Source: Paramyrothecium sp. XJ0827 (taxonomy: Eukaryota > Ascomycota > Sordariomycetes > Hypocreales > Stachybotryaceae). Taken from it: 64,000 nucleotides of DNA. This document shows positions 41,021-51,327 of this stretch, one piece after another. Each line of letters begins with the position of its first letter. Within the stretch, counting starts at the first letter, position 1. Under the pieces are notes generated by a model. That model searched no databases. It worked only from the letters and a program-made list of their open reading frames with translations, and was not told the DNA's origin. The stretch covers positions 4,340,001-4,404,000 of the forward strand of contig JAJFPB010000004.1 of NCBI GenBank assembly GCA_020881915.1, given 5' to 3'. The position numbers and the translations under genes were made by a program.

Positions 41021-42829
41021 TTACATCCACTTCGAGAACCACTGCATATCCCAGGCCAGCCCGAGCTGCGCTGCTCTGATACGCTGTTCTTCAGAGTCGT
41101 GTTCCGCCGCCTCCTCAATCACCCTCAGGGTCTCGTCCGGCGGCGTAAAGTAGTTGTTGTCCACATCACACTGAACGTCACCAGATGGCAGCTCACCCCG
41201 GTGCAAAAAGTTCCGCACATGCTCGGCCACACATGCCGACTCCATGGCCAGGGTGCAGTGCCCGTAGCCCTTGAGCTCCACCAGCCGCGATCCTTCGAAG
41301 CTCTCTCTGGCGACACGAGCCGAGTCTAATGGGCAGACAGGATCAAAGGTTGTGGACATGATCAGCAACGGCCCGGCTGTCTTGACACCCTTCGTCGGAA
41401 CGTACTCATGTGTCTGTGGAATGGTCCATTGCTGCTTTGCGTAGTGAAACTTGTTCACCTCTGTAGCAAACGTGGAAATGTTGAACGCAGGCAGCAGCAT
41501 ATCGACAAGCTCGGTTCGTTTCTGCGGCCAGTATTGTGCGCCCGACTTGCCGTCATTCAAGTGAACCACGTACAGGGCATCCCCGGGCATTTCCATCAAG
41601 GGGCCCATACCGTACTCGAGGAATGCATCCGTCGCGTTGCCATTCAGAAGGCTTGCAAGACGGTCCGCCAGCTCGTGCCACCTTGCAGGTCGGTAGAGCG
41701 AAGGGAATATTGCGTTGATCCAAATGGTGTTGTGGTCTAGGACGCCGTATACGGTGTTGTTAACGTAAACGCTTATCCGGTCCGATTTTAGCTCTTCTCC
41801 CAACGCAGACAGTGTGTCAACCAAGTCTGCCGTGGTAGAAGCGAGCGTGGAAAGACTGCAGTTCTTTCCAGCCTTGATGCACTCATCAGCGAAACCATGG
41901 AGAACCTTGTCCGTGTCAACCATATCCTCTGCATCAATAAGCTTCTCGTACCACGTAAACTGGTTGACTACACCATCGATGATGACTCGCTCGGAGCGTT
42001 CCGGGAACATTGTGGCGTACGTTTGTCCCAGGAGGGTGCCGTAGCTGAAGCCCCAATAGTACATTTCCTGCTGACCCAGGGCATCCAGAATGGAATTCAT
42101 ATCGGCTGCTGTTTGTGGTGTGTTGATGTACTTGCCGTGCTCTCCCATGGTATCAGCGCAAGCTCGCACATAATTACTAGTCCAAGCATACAAGTCCACG
42201 CTATCCTCTATGACTTTAGTATCGCGCACAGTTTCCAGGTTTCGTCGTGCATCATCGTCTGGATAGCAGGAAGCGAGCGGCCGCGACATGTTGACGCCGC
42301 GAGGGTCGAATGAGACCAGGTGAAGCCCTTCGCCGACAATTGTCCTGAGACGCTCGCCTCGAGTGTACAGGAATTCTACTCCACTGCCGCCTGGCCCACC
42401 TGGGTTAATGAGAAGATTTTTGGTGGCATTTCCGGAGCGCAGCCTGATCAGCGGGATGCTGAATGTCTTGTCGCCGGAGTTGGTCGAATTCAATTGATCC
42501 ATAGGCACAGTGATTTCTGAGCATTCTAGCTCATACTTTCCGGAATAGCCACATGGCTGCCAACCAAGCGCTTCGCCATTATATGAGCGAAGCTCTGAGA
42601 CAGAGGGGAAGTTGTTTTTGAGGCTGGAGGAGTAAACGTAAGCCAGACAAGCAAGCACAAAAAGCACATGGAATCCGAAACGACGATTTGCCGGGGACTT
42701 ATGAGGAGGGATCTGGGTGCCCTCTGCCAAAAGCCGTTCCTTCTCCATCCCGGTTGCAGGTGAGTGTCGCAAAAGGGGAAGAAATGGAGGTGTGAAAGAA
42801 ACAAGAGGCACCAACGTGGACGGTGTCAT
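41021..42829 (-). CDS. membrane-anchored TAP-like alpha/beta hydrolase (S33 family)
   Basis: A 602-residue single-exon protein from ATG 42829; a second ATG at 42748 (MEKERLLAEG) would give a tidier cytoplasmic tail. A single hydrophobic segment, FHVLFVLACLAYVYSS, suggests a type II anchor or an uncleaved signal. The hydrolase core shows LLINPGGPGGSG (oxyanion region), SFDPRGVNMSRP, YYWGFSYGTLLGQ (nucleophile Ser in GFSYG), DPVCPL (Asp) and GYGHCTLAMESACVAE (His and the TAP C-terminal signature). Relatives release tripeptides or act on other amides or esters. Five or more N-glycosylation sequons fit a lumenal or extracellular catalytic domain. Confidence 0.92.
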   Translation of the reverse strand: MTPSTLVPLVSFTPPFLPLLRHSPATGMEKERLLAEGTQIPPHKSPANRRFGFHVLFVLACLAYVYSSSLKNNFPSVSELRSYNGEALGWQPCGYSGKYELECSEITVPMDQLNSTNSGDKTFSIPLIRLRSGNATKNLLINPGGPGGSGVEFLYTRGERLRTIVGEGLHLVSFDPRGVNMSRPLASCYPDDDARRNLETVRDTKVIEDSVDLYAWTSNYVRACADTMGEHGKYINTPQTAADMNSILDALGQQEMYYWGFSYGTLLGQTYATMFPERSERVIIDGVVNQFTWYEKLIDAEDMVDTDKVLHGFADECIKAGKNCSLSTLASTTADLVDTLSALGEELKSDRISVYVNNTVYGVLDHNTIWINAIFPSLYRPARWHELADRLASLLNGNATDAFLEYGMGPLMEMPGDALYVVHLNDGKSGAQYWPQKRTELVDMLLPAFNISTFATEVNKFHYAKQQWTIPQTHEYVPTKGVKTAGPLLIMSTTFDPVCPLDSARVARESFEGSRLVELKGYGHCTLAMESACVAEHVRNFLHRGELPSGDVQCDVDNNYFTPPDETLRVIEEAAEHDSEEQRIRAAQLGLAWDMQWFSKWM

Positions 42830-43297
42830 GGTTTAGGGACGAATCACGGGACAAGGCGCGGCTACTTTACCCGGGGCCCTAGCTCCTGGCCCGGAATCTG
42901 GACCAGTTATGGCCTGCATTCTCCCTATCAACACCGGGTTAGTCTATGCTTGTCGCACAAGGTGGGCCGGCCTATACCTCGTGTTGTTGTGGATTCGAAG
43001 GCACTTTTGCTAGCCTAAGGATTCGATGTCAGCTTAGATAACAAAGGAAATTAAAAATCACTGCCTGCGGACACGCATATCTTGGACACTTTTTCCAAAC
43101 AAATAGACAAAAACTCAATTCGACAAACTTGCTGGTAACGACTGTCTTCCACGCTACGTAGCCACACTGCCCGGCGTCCGGCGCTGATCGATTCCTTCCA
43201 ATCCTGCAAACCAAACTGTTCACCAGGAAAGTGTTTTGAATGCCAAAACCTCAGTCTCCCCGATTCATCAATCACTTCTGATGCCTGGTGCATGACT
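42830..43297. other. intergenic, hydrolase promoter and cutinase 3' flank
   Basis: No coding-like frame beyond the overlap with the cutinase 3' end. Confidence 0.6.
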
Positions 43298-44107
<810 letters not shown>

Positions 44108-44240
44108 TTTGACACAATGTTTGGGAGAAGAACTCTTTTCGGAGGTTGCAAGGCGTGAGCTGGGCTAGGAAGCTGAAGGTGTAAGAAGTTGCTGATGCTG
44201 CTGAGAAGAAAGTCAAAATTATCTCGAGAATTCCACGGCT

Positions 44241-44249
44241 CTTATACTT
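44241..44249 (-). promoter_or_regulatory. TATA-like element of the cutinase gene
   Basis: Minus-strand AGTATAAG about 137 bp upstream of the cutinase ATG. Confidence 0.35.
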
Positions 44250-46326
44250 GTTGGCGGCTTTCAACATCAAGTCAACATCTTGGACTCGTAAGGATTTCCT
44301 CTTTTGTCGATGTGTAAGGAGTAAAGGGGTTTCTACTCTAGCCATTGGTTGTCTAACAATCTAGACCCAACACACTCCTCAAGATGGGCACAAAGAGCAT
44401 AGGAGCAACCAACTGCCGTTGCCTTGATCATCATGAGCCTCGGCTTAGATTCAAGGTTCTGCTCGGTTCGAGTAAACGAGCCGAGGATCTATGCCGTCGA
44501 CTACGGAGCCAAGAAACTCCAGATGACTAGAATCATCGTGAGCCAAAGAATACTCTACATGAGCCGAGGCTTCCTGAACCAGGAACGGCCTATTTTCGAG
44601 GCTTCGCAAGAATTACCAAAAGTGCATAGCGGCAGACCAAGGTATAGCCTCAGTTGGAGTAAGTCGGACAGTCATGTAAGAGTGATGACAGCGGAAAGAG
44701 GCATACTCAGGTACTCCTTGGAAGAGCGACCGCGCACTACTGCAGGAAACTTGCCCAACGGGATCAACAGTGTGTGACCAAGAGTGGGAAGTCATGTACA
44801 CATCCCAGGCCTGTATCGCTAATGCACCCCGCATAGCTGGGTCTCTGACAAGGTGCAGTGACCTGTAAGATGAGGTGGGTATGGCAGGGCTAAGAAGATG
44901 ATGCATGGGGGGGCTGTTTCGGGTTCGGAAGGCATGCAGGTGTTGCGCGATAGCCGTCCTGACTGCCGGCATGCTGATTCAGACGCACGGCGACATGCTG
45001 CTGTGAAGACTGAATAGAGTAGATGTTGTGCGCAGAATATGTGAGCAAGAGGACTTGCAGTGGTTATTAGTCTCACAAAATGGTCATCTTCAACTGTTAC
45101 TGTCACTTCGTCTCCGTTCCGGTCGTGGTTCGCTGTCAACTTGAAGGAGTTTGTCAATGGGCACAGTATTTGCTTGCGTGCTTAAAATTTGGCATGTTAG
45201 CCTGTTGTGAGGCAAAGGGTGATCATTCTTGCGTCACGCAGCTGACAGCTCACCTGGTTGCAAAGGCCTGCAACATCAGTTAATATTGTTGGAGAAGAAG
45301 CCATCCGAGGTGTGTCTCGAGCTCATTGGTCTCCTGTGTGGTCTAGAAGTTGCGTGAGGGGTCGTGTGCGCACCGTGATCTAACCCTAGAATGACTGAGT
45401 TGGCCGTGAGTCGAAGATCCGGACCGTTGCGCGCTTGAAAGCTGAGTTAGAGGATTCTGGCATCTGCTCGTCTATGTGCATGAGCCACCTGGCATGTGAT
45501 GCCTAGATCTTGGCAGCATTGTGAGATGTAACCCTCCCCCCCCGCATGACCCCTGGTTGGGATGCGGGACGACGACTGAAAACGGTCGTTTTAGACGATT
45601 GAAGGCTTGCTAGGGAGGAGGACTGGGGTCAGTTTTCTCAGACCACACTTGCATGAAATGTCGGAGCGCATGCGTGGTGGCAGTCCGCCGTCGACAATAA
45701 GCCGACGCTTGTATTGACGAACATTGGTATATAACCGACCGAACAACAAAATAACCACGAATAGGAGAAAAGAATCGAGTCCATGAAGGACAAGCCGGCT
45801 CATTTGCACATTCTAGCGCGAATTGGATGACTAGACACGCCGCCTGAGTCTAATGGCTGGCTTTGAGAAGCAATCTGTGGATCTCAGGTACGGCTCTTCA
45901 AAGACTCCACCGCACCAGACATTATCGGAGACAAGCCGAGACCGGAATGCTATGATTTGCACATCCCAGTTGACTTGACGAGTTTGCCTGTTGCGCAATG
46001 GGAAAAGAAATTCAGGGTTGCTCTCGGGCGATCGATCCGATTGAACGTACGATCTCCTGATCCGGGGAAAGACATGCTTCAGCTAGGAACGGCGCTAGCC
46101 CGGGACATTCTATGACGCGCTGATCGACGCATCAGGGTGACGGCACAAACCTTGATGAGCCGAGAAGCTCAAGGAGCTCTATTAAAAGGTTTCGTCTCCC
46201 GGGTGATTGCGACCGCAAAAGTCCCGGCGTGTGTCGCATACGAATCCAATTCAAGCAGCAAGATCTCATTCTGCCAATTGGCCCAACAATATTCGAAAAA
46301 CAGACGAATCCGCAGCAGCAGCCATC
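44250..46326. other. 2 kb intergenic region
   Basis: Only short non-ATG frames, overlapping and unlike any family. Includes a C-run at 45533-45542. The last ~150 bp precede the DUF3140 gene start. Confidence 0.5.
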
Positions 46327-47437
46327 ATGAAAGACAGCAACGAGGTCATTCAGGAGTTTAATGAACTCATCAACATGACGGCGACGGAGCTTGAGAAGTG
46401 GCTCAAGTCGGACGACTCTCGCAGCGCCGGGTGGCCCAAAGAAGGCGGCGAAGGAGAGTCGATTGGCCACGATAGCGGCCGTCAGATTGTCGAAATCCTC
46501 AAGTCAAATCCCAAGAAGGACCCTGGAAAGTACACGGACGAGCAGGTGCAGCACATGAGGAAGGTCGTTTCATACTGGTAGGTTTCCATGCATCACCTGC
46601 TACAGCCTGAGCTCATCTGTATTGTCAGCAAGCGACACCTCGCGCAAGAGGAAAAGATTGACAACGAGAAATCGGTTGAGGAGTTAAAGAAGACCAAGTC
46701 GTATGCCTCACTGAAGAACTGGGGTCACGATATCCTGAAGAAGAGAGGCAAGACGGACGATGCTGCGGATGACGATGGCGGCGACGAAGACCAGGAGCAA
46801 GAAGAGGACGAGCAGCAAACAGGCGACAAACGCAAAGCAGCAGACGGTCAAGCTGGTGCCAAGAAGAAGCGAGAGACGCGAAAGGGCGAGTCCAACGGCG
46901 CCAACGAGGAAGAGAACGAGGCAGAAGATGATGAGGACGAGCTAGAGGAGTTAGACGAGGATGACGAAGATGGCGCAGGTGACGGGAAGGCCGAGGGCAA
47001 GAAGTCCAATGGCAAGAATTCCGGCACTCAGAGGAACACCAGGTCCAAGGATGCGAAGAAAGAGAAGCCTCAAGAAGAGGAGGCCGACGACGACGACAAC
47101 GACGACGACAACGACGACGACGAGGAAGAAGCCGACGGTGACGACGGCGGGTCCAAGACAGCCAAGGGCCCGAAGAAAGGAGAGACGGTCTCCTGGAACT
47201 GGGGCCAAGGACAGCCAGAGGGCAAGGTGCTCGACGTCAAACCTGAAAAGTAGGTTCTCGTGCTGATGTGCGCATTTTCTCGTGATCTTGTCGCTGACTT
47301 TCAATGCGTGCTGCAGGACGACAATTGAGACCAAGAACGGCAACGAGGTGTCGCGGAAGGGAACCGAAGAAGATCCGGCTGTGGTGCTGGATACCGGCAA
47401 GAACAAGGCGATCAAATTAAACCATGAGCTCAACTAA
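46327..47437 (+). CDS. DUF3140 plus TUDOR-like (hypervirulence-associated type) acidic protein
   Basis: Three exons: 46327-46577, 46629-47249 and 47317-47437; introns 51 and 67 bp; 330 residues. The N-terminal ~120 residues match DUF3140: MKDSNEVIQEFNELINMT, GRQIVEILKSNPKKDPG and YASLKNWGHDILKKRGK. A long acidic/basic low-complexity middle follows, with Asp/Glu runs (including GAC/AAC codon repeats at about 47089-47130) and KRKAADGQAGAKKKRE, a possible nuclear signal. The C-terminus is a short TUDOR-like domain: GETVSWNWGQGQPEGKV and EDPAVVLDTGKNKAIKL, like the hypervirulence-associated domain. Likely nuclear or chromatin-associated; the role is not established. Confidence 0.88.
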
Positions 47438-48286
47438 GGACAGGAAAACGGAGTTAAGACTATCAGGTAGAAGTGAATCGATACCATCGTTGAGTTCCGG
47501 CGTTGCTGTTTGTGAGGGACATGGTTCAGGGTACGGTGCTAGCTACTTCGTCTTCTTGATGGGGACATCCAGGCTTGTCAATACAAAAATACCTTATATA
47601 TATAACCAATGAGGGATCGCACAACAGCACCAGCAGTAAACCCGAGGGATTGTTTTGTCCGCCATTGTGCATTTGACATAAATAAAAATCACAAGACAAA
47701 AAGTCATGGGGCATGCCTATCCTATTGAGTGCGCAAACACTGCAGGGTTGTAACTGACAGAAAACTCAGCTGAGCATAAGAAATTAAGATACTTCAAGTC
47801 TTAGCAAGTGGCTGTAGAGAAGTAAATTTTTTTTAATTTTTGTTTCAAGATCTACTTCTGAATAACCTCGCTTTCACTAAATGCTCTTCATCCCTCTATG
47901 TAACTGAGGATGAGTAGTGAGGATTAGGACAAAGGGCTACCCTACATTAAAGCATTGAGCGGGGCAACAAGAACTTGGACGGCCTGGCACCTGAAGCGTT
48001 AGCGCACGCGCGGCCCGCTGGCGCCGTCGTTAGCGCTCCTTATCACCCAGCGATAGCGCCAAAAAGTGCGGGGTGCAGGGCGAGGCCGCAAGTCCTCAGG
48101 GGTCAACTGCCAGGAACCAGGGCCCGCGCGGCTACTGCTGGTGATGACATGCTTCACTTTCCGCTCACCTCCCTCCCTTCAAACCAAACCAAACTACCCG
48201 CCACATCATCACTACACCACCACGTACCTGCCTACGCGAGCATCCCAGGGAGGGTTTTGCTCTGCAGGGCCTGCTGCTGGTCCGCC
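47438..48286. other. intergenic, upstream of the ankyrin gene
   Basis: AT-rich 3' flank of the DUF3140 gene (TATATATA near 47597, T-run near 47826-47835), then GC-rich promoter sequence. No gene. Confidence 0.55.
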
Positions 48287-48364
48287 ATGACAGATCGCCC
48301 CCCATGTGCGCCGTCACCCGCTTTCCTCGACTTCCCACCCTGCTAACCTCACCTCCTTCTCCAG

Positions 48365-49082
48365 GATTGACCCTTCGATCCGTCTGCGACGGGCCATCCA
48401 CGCCGCCGACGCGCCGCTCGTCAAGCGCATCCTCAAGTCGCACCCGTCGCTCCTCCACAACCCGGACGCCGCGCCCGCCGGCCAGTCCAACTCCAACCTG
48501 CACCTCGCCGCGTCGCTCGGCCACCGCGATATCTGCGAGGCCCTCCTCGCCGCCGGCCACGAAGACCCCTGCCCGGCCCTCAACGAGGCGCACCAGACGG
48601 CCCTCATGCTCGCCGCCGCCGCCGGACACGTTGACGTCGTCCACCTGCTCTGCGACCACGACGCATCGTGCATCCTTCGACGCGACGCCCGCGGCCGCGA
48701 TGCCGTCATGGAGGCCAGCCGCGGCGGCCACGACACCATCCTCCAGCTGCTGCTGACCTACGTCCCCGGCGGGCCCCACGTCGCCGTCCAGCGCGCCGAC
48801 CTCGAGGGCAACACCGCCCTGCACTTCGCCAGCGGCAACGGTAACCTGCTCGCCCTGCGCACCCTGCTCGCCGCCGGCGCCGACGTCGAGAAGCGCAACG
48901 TCTGGAACTGGACCCCCGCCGCCTACAGCGCCACCGTCCAGGCCGAGGTGTACCTCAAGGGCCTCGTCACGGAGGTCGGCCGCCGTCAGCAGCTAAAGAA
49001 GGAGATCGAGGCCGCCGCCGCGGCCAAGAAGGGCGCCGGCGTGAGGGTAGTGGCTGCGGATGCGAGCGACGACGAGCAATGA
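48365..49082 (+). CDS. ankyrin-repeat protein, start exon unresolved
   Basis: The main exon is taken to begin after the CCAG acceptor at 48361-48364 with IDPSIRLRRAIHAADAPLVK and runs to TGA 49080-49082, about 238 residues. Four to five ankyrin repeats are clear: SNLHLAASLGHRDICEALL, TALMLAAAAGHVDVVHLL, DAVMEASRGGHDTILQLLL and NTALHFASGNGNLLALRTLL. A C-terminal Lys/Ala-rich helix ends it. The frame has no ATG upstream. An ATG at 48287 (MTDRPP...) is the likely start, but the only donor giving the right phase (CC-GTCACC at about 48311) is weak. The Ala/Gly content and high GC agree with a well-expressed conserved gene. It is probably a small cytosolic ankyrin adaptor. Confidence 0.8.
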
Positions 49083-49674
49083 CTTTTCAGGGGTTAAGTT
49101 TGGCGTTCTGGCTGCACTGATGCGATACTACGGCTTTTTCCAGGTTAGGAGCATTGAATTTGAATCGATTTTGTTATGAACTCAGTAAAGTTCTTTGCCA
49201 GTCACTCACCGCTTGCCAACATTATTTATGCTTCTTCGTGAATCTATGGGCCGTTTGAACAACGAGATCCCCATCATCGCCTCTCGAAGATGACTCGCTT
49301 TCACCACAGGACACCGATTCACTCTTGCCAGAAGTACAAACAGCAAACGCAACACAGCAACATCTCATGACATGCTCAGCCTCTCACTGCCAATTACCTT
49401 GGCGTCTCGGCTACTTTCCTTGTCCATGATTCAAACTGCTGCTGAAGGCCCGCTGACCGACTTTTGCCCCCAACCAAATCACATCCCTTGATGCAACCTC
49501 CTCGGTCCAGCGATTCGAGCATAACAAACGTTCCGAGAACCGTGTGACGTGATCTTCTCTTGTCAAAGATCGCCGAAATCTCTGATTCACTCGTAAAACT
49601 CTCACTGCTGGCACGTCACAAGCTCTCAGTGATGGCTCGGTCAAGCGCACGTCCAGGAACAGGGCAACCCATAT
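49083..49674. other. intergenic
   Basis: 3' flank of the ankyrin gene and promoter of the next gene. No coding-like frame. Confidence 0.6.
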
Positions 49675-50103
49675 ATGACGGCCACCGTCCCTTTCGTTTC
49701 ATGTCGGTGTTCCGCCTTCATCGAGTGCACTGAAGCTAGCACGACGAGGCTTCCCGGTTTCTTTGGTTCGTCCTTGGTGCAACTTGACAAGGCTGCCATG
49801 CCCCGACTGCCCAACGTTCGCCTCGGGACGACAACCGCCGAATTGGACCACCTGCCGCCCCCGGCGACGAAGCTCGTTGTGACGCAGTACCTGAAGACAA
49901 GCCTGGACCCGCCGTTCTGGGCGTGGATCATCGTCGGCGCGTTCTACGACGGCGACGACAACATCATCTGGAGCACGGAGATCTTTGCCGCCCACCTGGG
50001 TCTCGAGTACGACACAGACGACGGCGAGAGCCAGACGACGGTGGACAGCGAAGACGTGGTACATGTGGAATTTGGGCCTGGATCAGGTTTGTTGATCTGC
50101 TGA
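49675..50103 (+). CDS. small unknown protein
   Basis: 142 residues from ATG 49675, or 101 from ATG 49798 (MPRLPNVRLGTTTAEL), which looks more natural. The body is acidic with PPFWAWIIVGAFYDGDD and EIFAAHLGLEYDTDDG. Codon use is GC-rich like the neighbouring conserved genes and an intron is not needed. No family recognised, and the antisense frame is a shadow. It may be a lineage-restricted gene. Confidence 0.5.
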   Translation: MTATVPFVSCRCSAFIECTEASTTRLPGFFGSSLVQLDKAAMPRLPNVRLGTTTAELDHLPPPATKLVVTQYLKTSLDPPFWAWIIVGAFYDGDDNIIWSTEIFAAHLGLEYDTDDGESQTTVDSEDVVHVEFGPGSGLLIC

Positions 50104-50547
50104 CCCCGGCCTCGTCCTTCATCGCATCATCTCCTACGGGAGGCAGTGAATCTTGCCGCCTTCAGCTTCCCCATCATAAAGCTCCCGTGGCTTATATAAA
50201 GACTGACAATTTCAAGCGCACTCCTTCGCCGTCGAAGAACCAGCATCTTCATCTTCGGGTCCATCTTCTCCTCGTCGTTCCCTTGATCCTTACCAACCCG
50301 AGACTCGATACCGTCTCGATCAAAGCCACCAACATCAGCCCGACCATTGGTATCCGGTCATCCAGAGCCCTGTCCGACGCTACTGGGTTGCAGACTACGA
50401 CTCTTCCTCACGTCGCTGGATACATTCCTGGCAGCCTCTGCACTGATAGACCTCTGTCGCGCGAACGAGCGTCCGCCCGTCCCAACCTATAGCCCTCTGC
50501 TCCCGCTCCCCTCCTCCCCTCCCCCCTTTCTCTCACCATTCGCAACC
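50104..50547. promoter_or_regulatory. pyrimidine-rich leader of the next gene
   Basis: Contains TATATAA at about 50194-50200 and a C/T-rich tract at about 50500-50535 directly before the ATG at 50548, typical of highly expressed fungal genes. Confidence 0.5.
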
Positions 50548-51327
50548 ATGTCCGGCGGCTGGAACCCCGTTACCGGCCGCGATTCTGCAGGTAGTCGCCC
50601 GAGCTTTGCCCCTTATGGGACTCCGCTTCCGGGACCTGGGCAGGCCTACATCCCGCACTTCGGCGGGCCCGGCCACAGCCTTGGCCCTCAAGCGCAGTGC
50701 TACCCCTTCTCCAACGTCACTTATGGAACCACCATCATAGGACCACCCGGTACACCGGCCGGCGCATACGCCACCGTAGCCACCCCTTATGGAATCATTC
50801 CAGGCCAACTCGCGGGCAGCTACGCCCACCAACCCCCAACGGTCTCGTACCAGCCCAACGGCGCGGGCAACTTCCTGCCTCGACAGCCCCAGCAGGTCTG
50901 GCCCAGCATCGACCCGACCATGCCCTCCGCCCAGATGACCAACTCGACCGGCGGCCTCGGGTGCGAGCCGGGCTACAACTACTTCTTCCCCGCGGAGCAC
51001 ACCAAGCTGCACGTGTTCCGGAGCGACGTGGCGCCGTGGCGGCTGCCGCCCCAGACGCAGATCACCTTCAGCGCGATGCACGTGCCGTGCAACACGACGT
51101 GCGCGGACCTCCTGCGCGGCTTCGGGTGCACGAACCCCGTCTCCAAGAAGAATCACTGCTTCGAGATCATGAGCGGCGGCGGCGGCAAGTGGTACCGCGG
51201 CATCGACATCTGCGGCAGCGACAAGGACATGATGAAGACGACCATCAAGGACTTGGGGTGGGACCACACGCGCGGCGGGCTGCCCGATGGGAAGCCTGTG
51301 GTTTGCGTGTGGTTCTGCAAGAATTAG
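50548..51327 (+). CDS. conserved fungal protein, Pro/Gly-rich N-terminus and compact C-terminal domain
   Basis: 259 residues from ATG 50548 (MSGGWNPVTGRD). The frame is open for 67 codons upstream but begins at the C/T-rich leader. The first ~140 residues are Pro/Gly/Tyr-rich and disordered. The last ~115 form a folded-looking domain: GYNYFFPAEHTKLHVF, PWRLPPQTQITF, CADLLRGFGCTNP, WYRGIDICGSDKD and KPVVCVWFC. The pattern is one I know only as an uncharacterised fungal C-terminal domain with a ubiquitin-like feel; no function is assigned. The antisense 286-residue frame is a GC-driven shadow. Confidence 0.8.
   Translation: MSGGWNPVTGRDSAGSRPSFAPYGTPLPGPGQAYIPHFGGPGHSLGPQAQCYPFSNVTYGTTIIGPPGTPAGAYATVATPYGIIPGQLAGSYAHQPPTVSYQPNGAGNFLPRQPQQVWPSIDPTMPSAQMTNSTGGLGCEPGYNYFFPAEHTKLHVFRSDVAPWRLPPQTQITFSAMHVPCNTTCADLLRGFGCTNPVSKKNHCFEIMSGGGGKWYRGIDICGSDKDMMKTTIKDLGWDHTRGGLPDGKPVVCVWFCKN

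Noticed and set aside
45533..45542. C-run considered as a frameshift site
   Set aside because: No coding sequence on either side.
48165..48824. 219-residue minus-strand frame
   Set aside because: Antisense to clear ankyrin repeats; Gly/Val-rich composition typical of a shadow.
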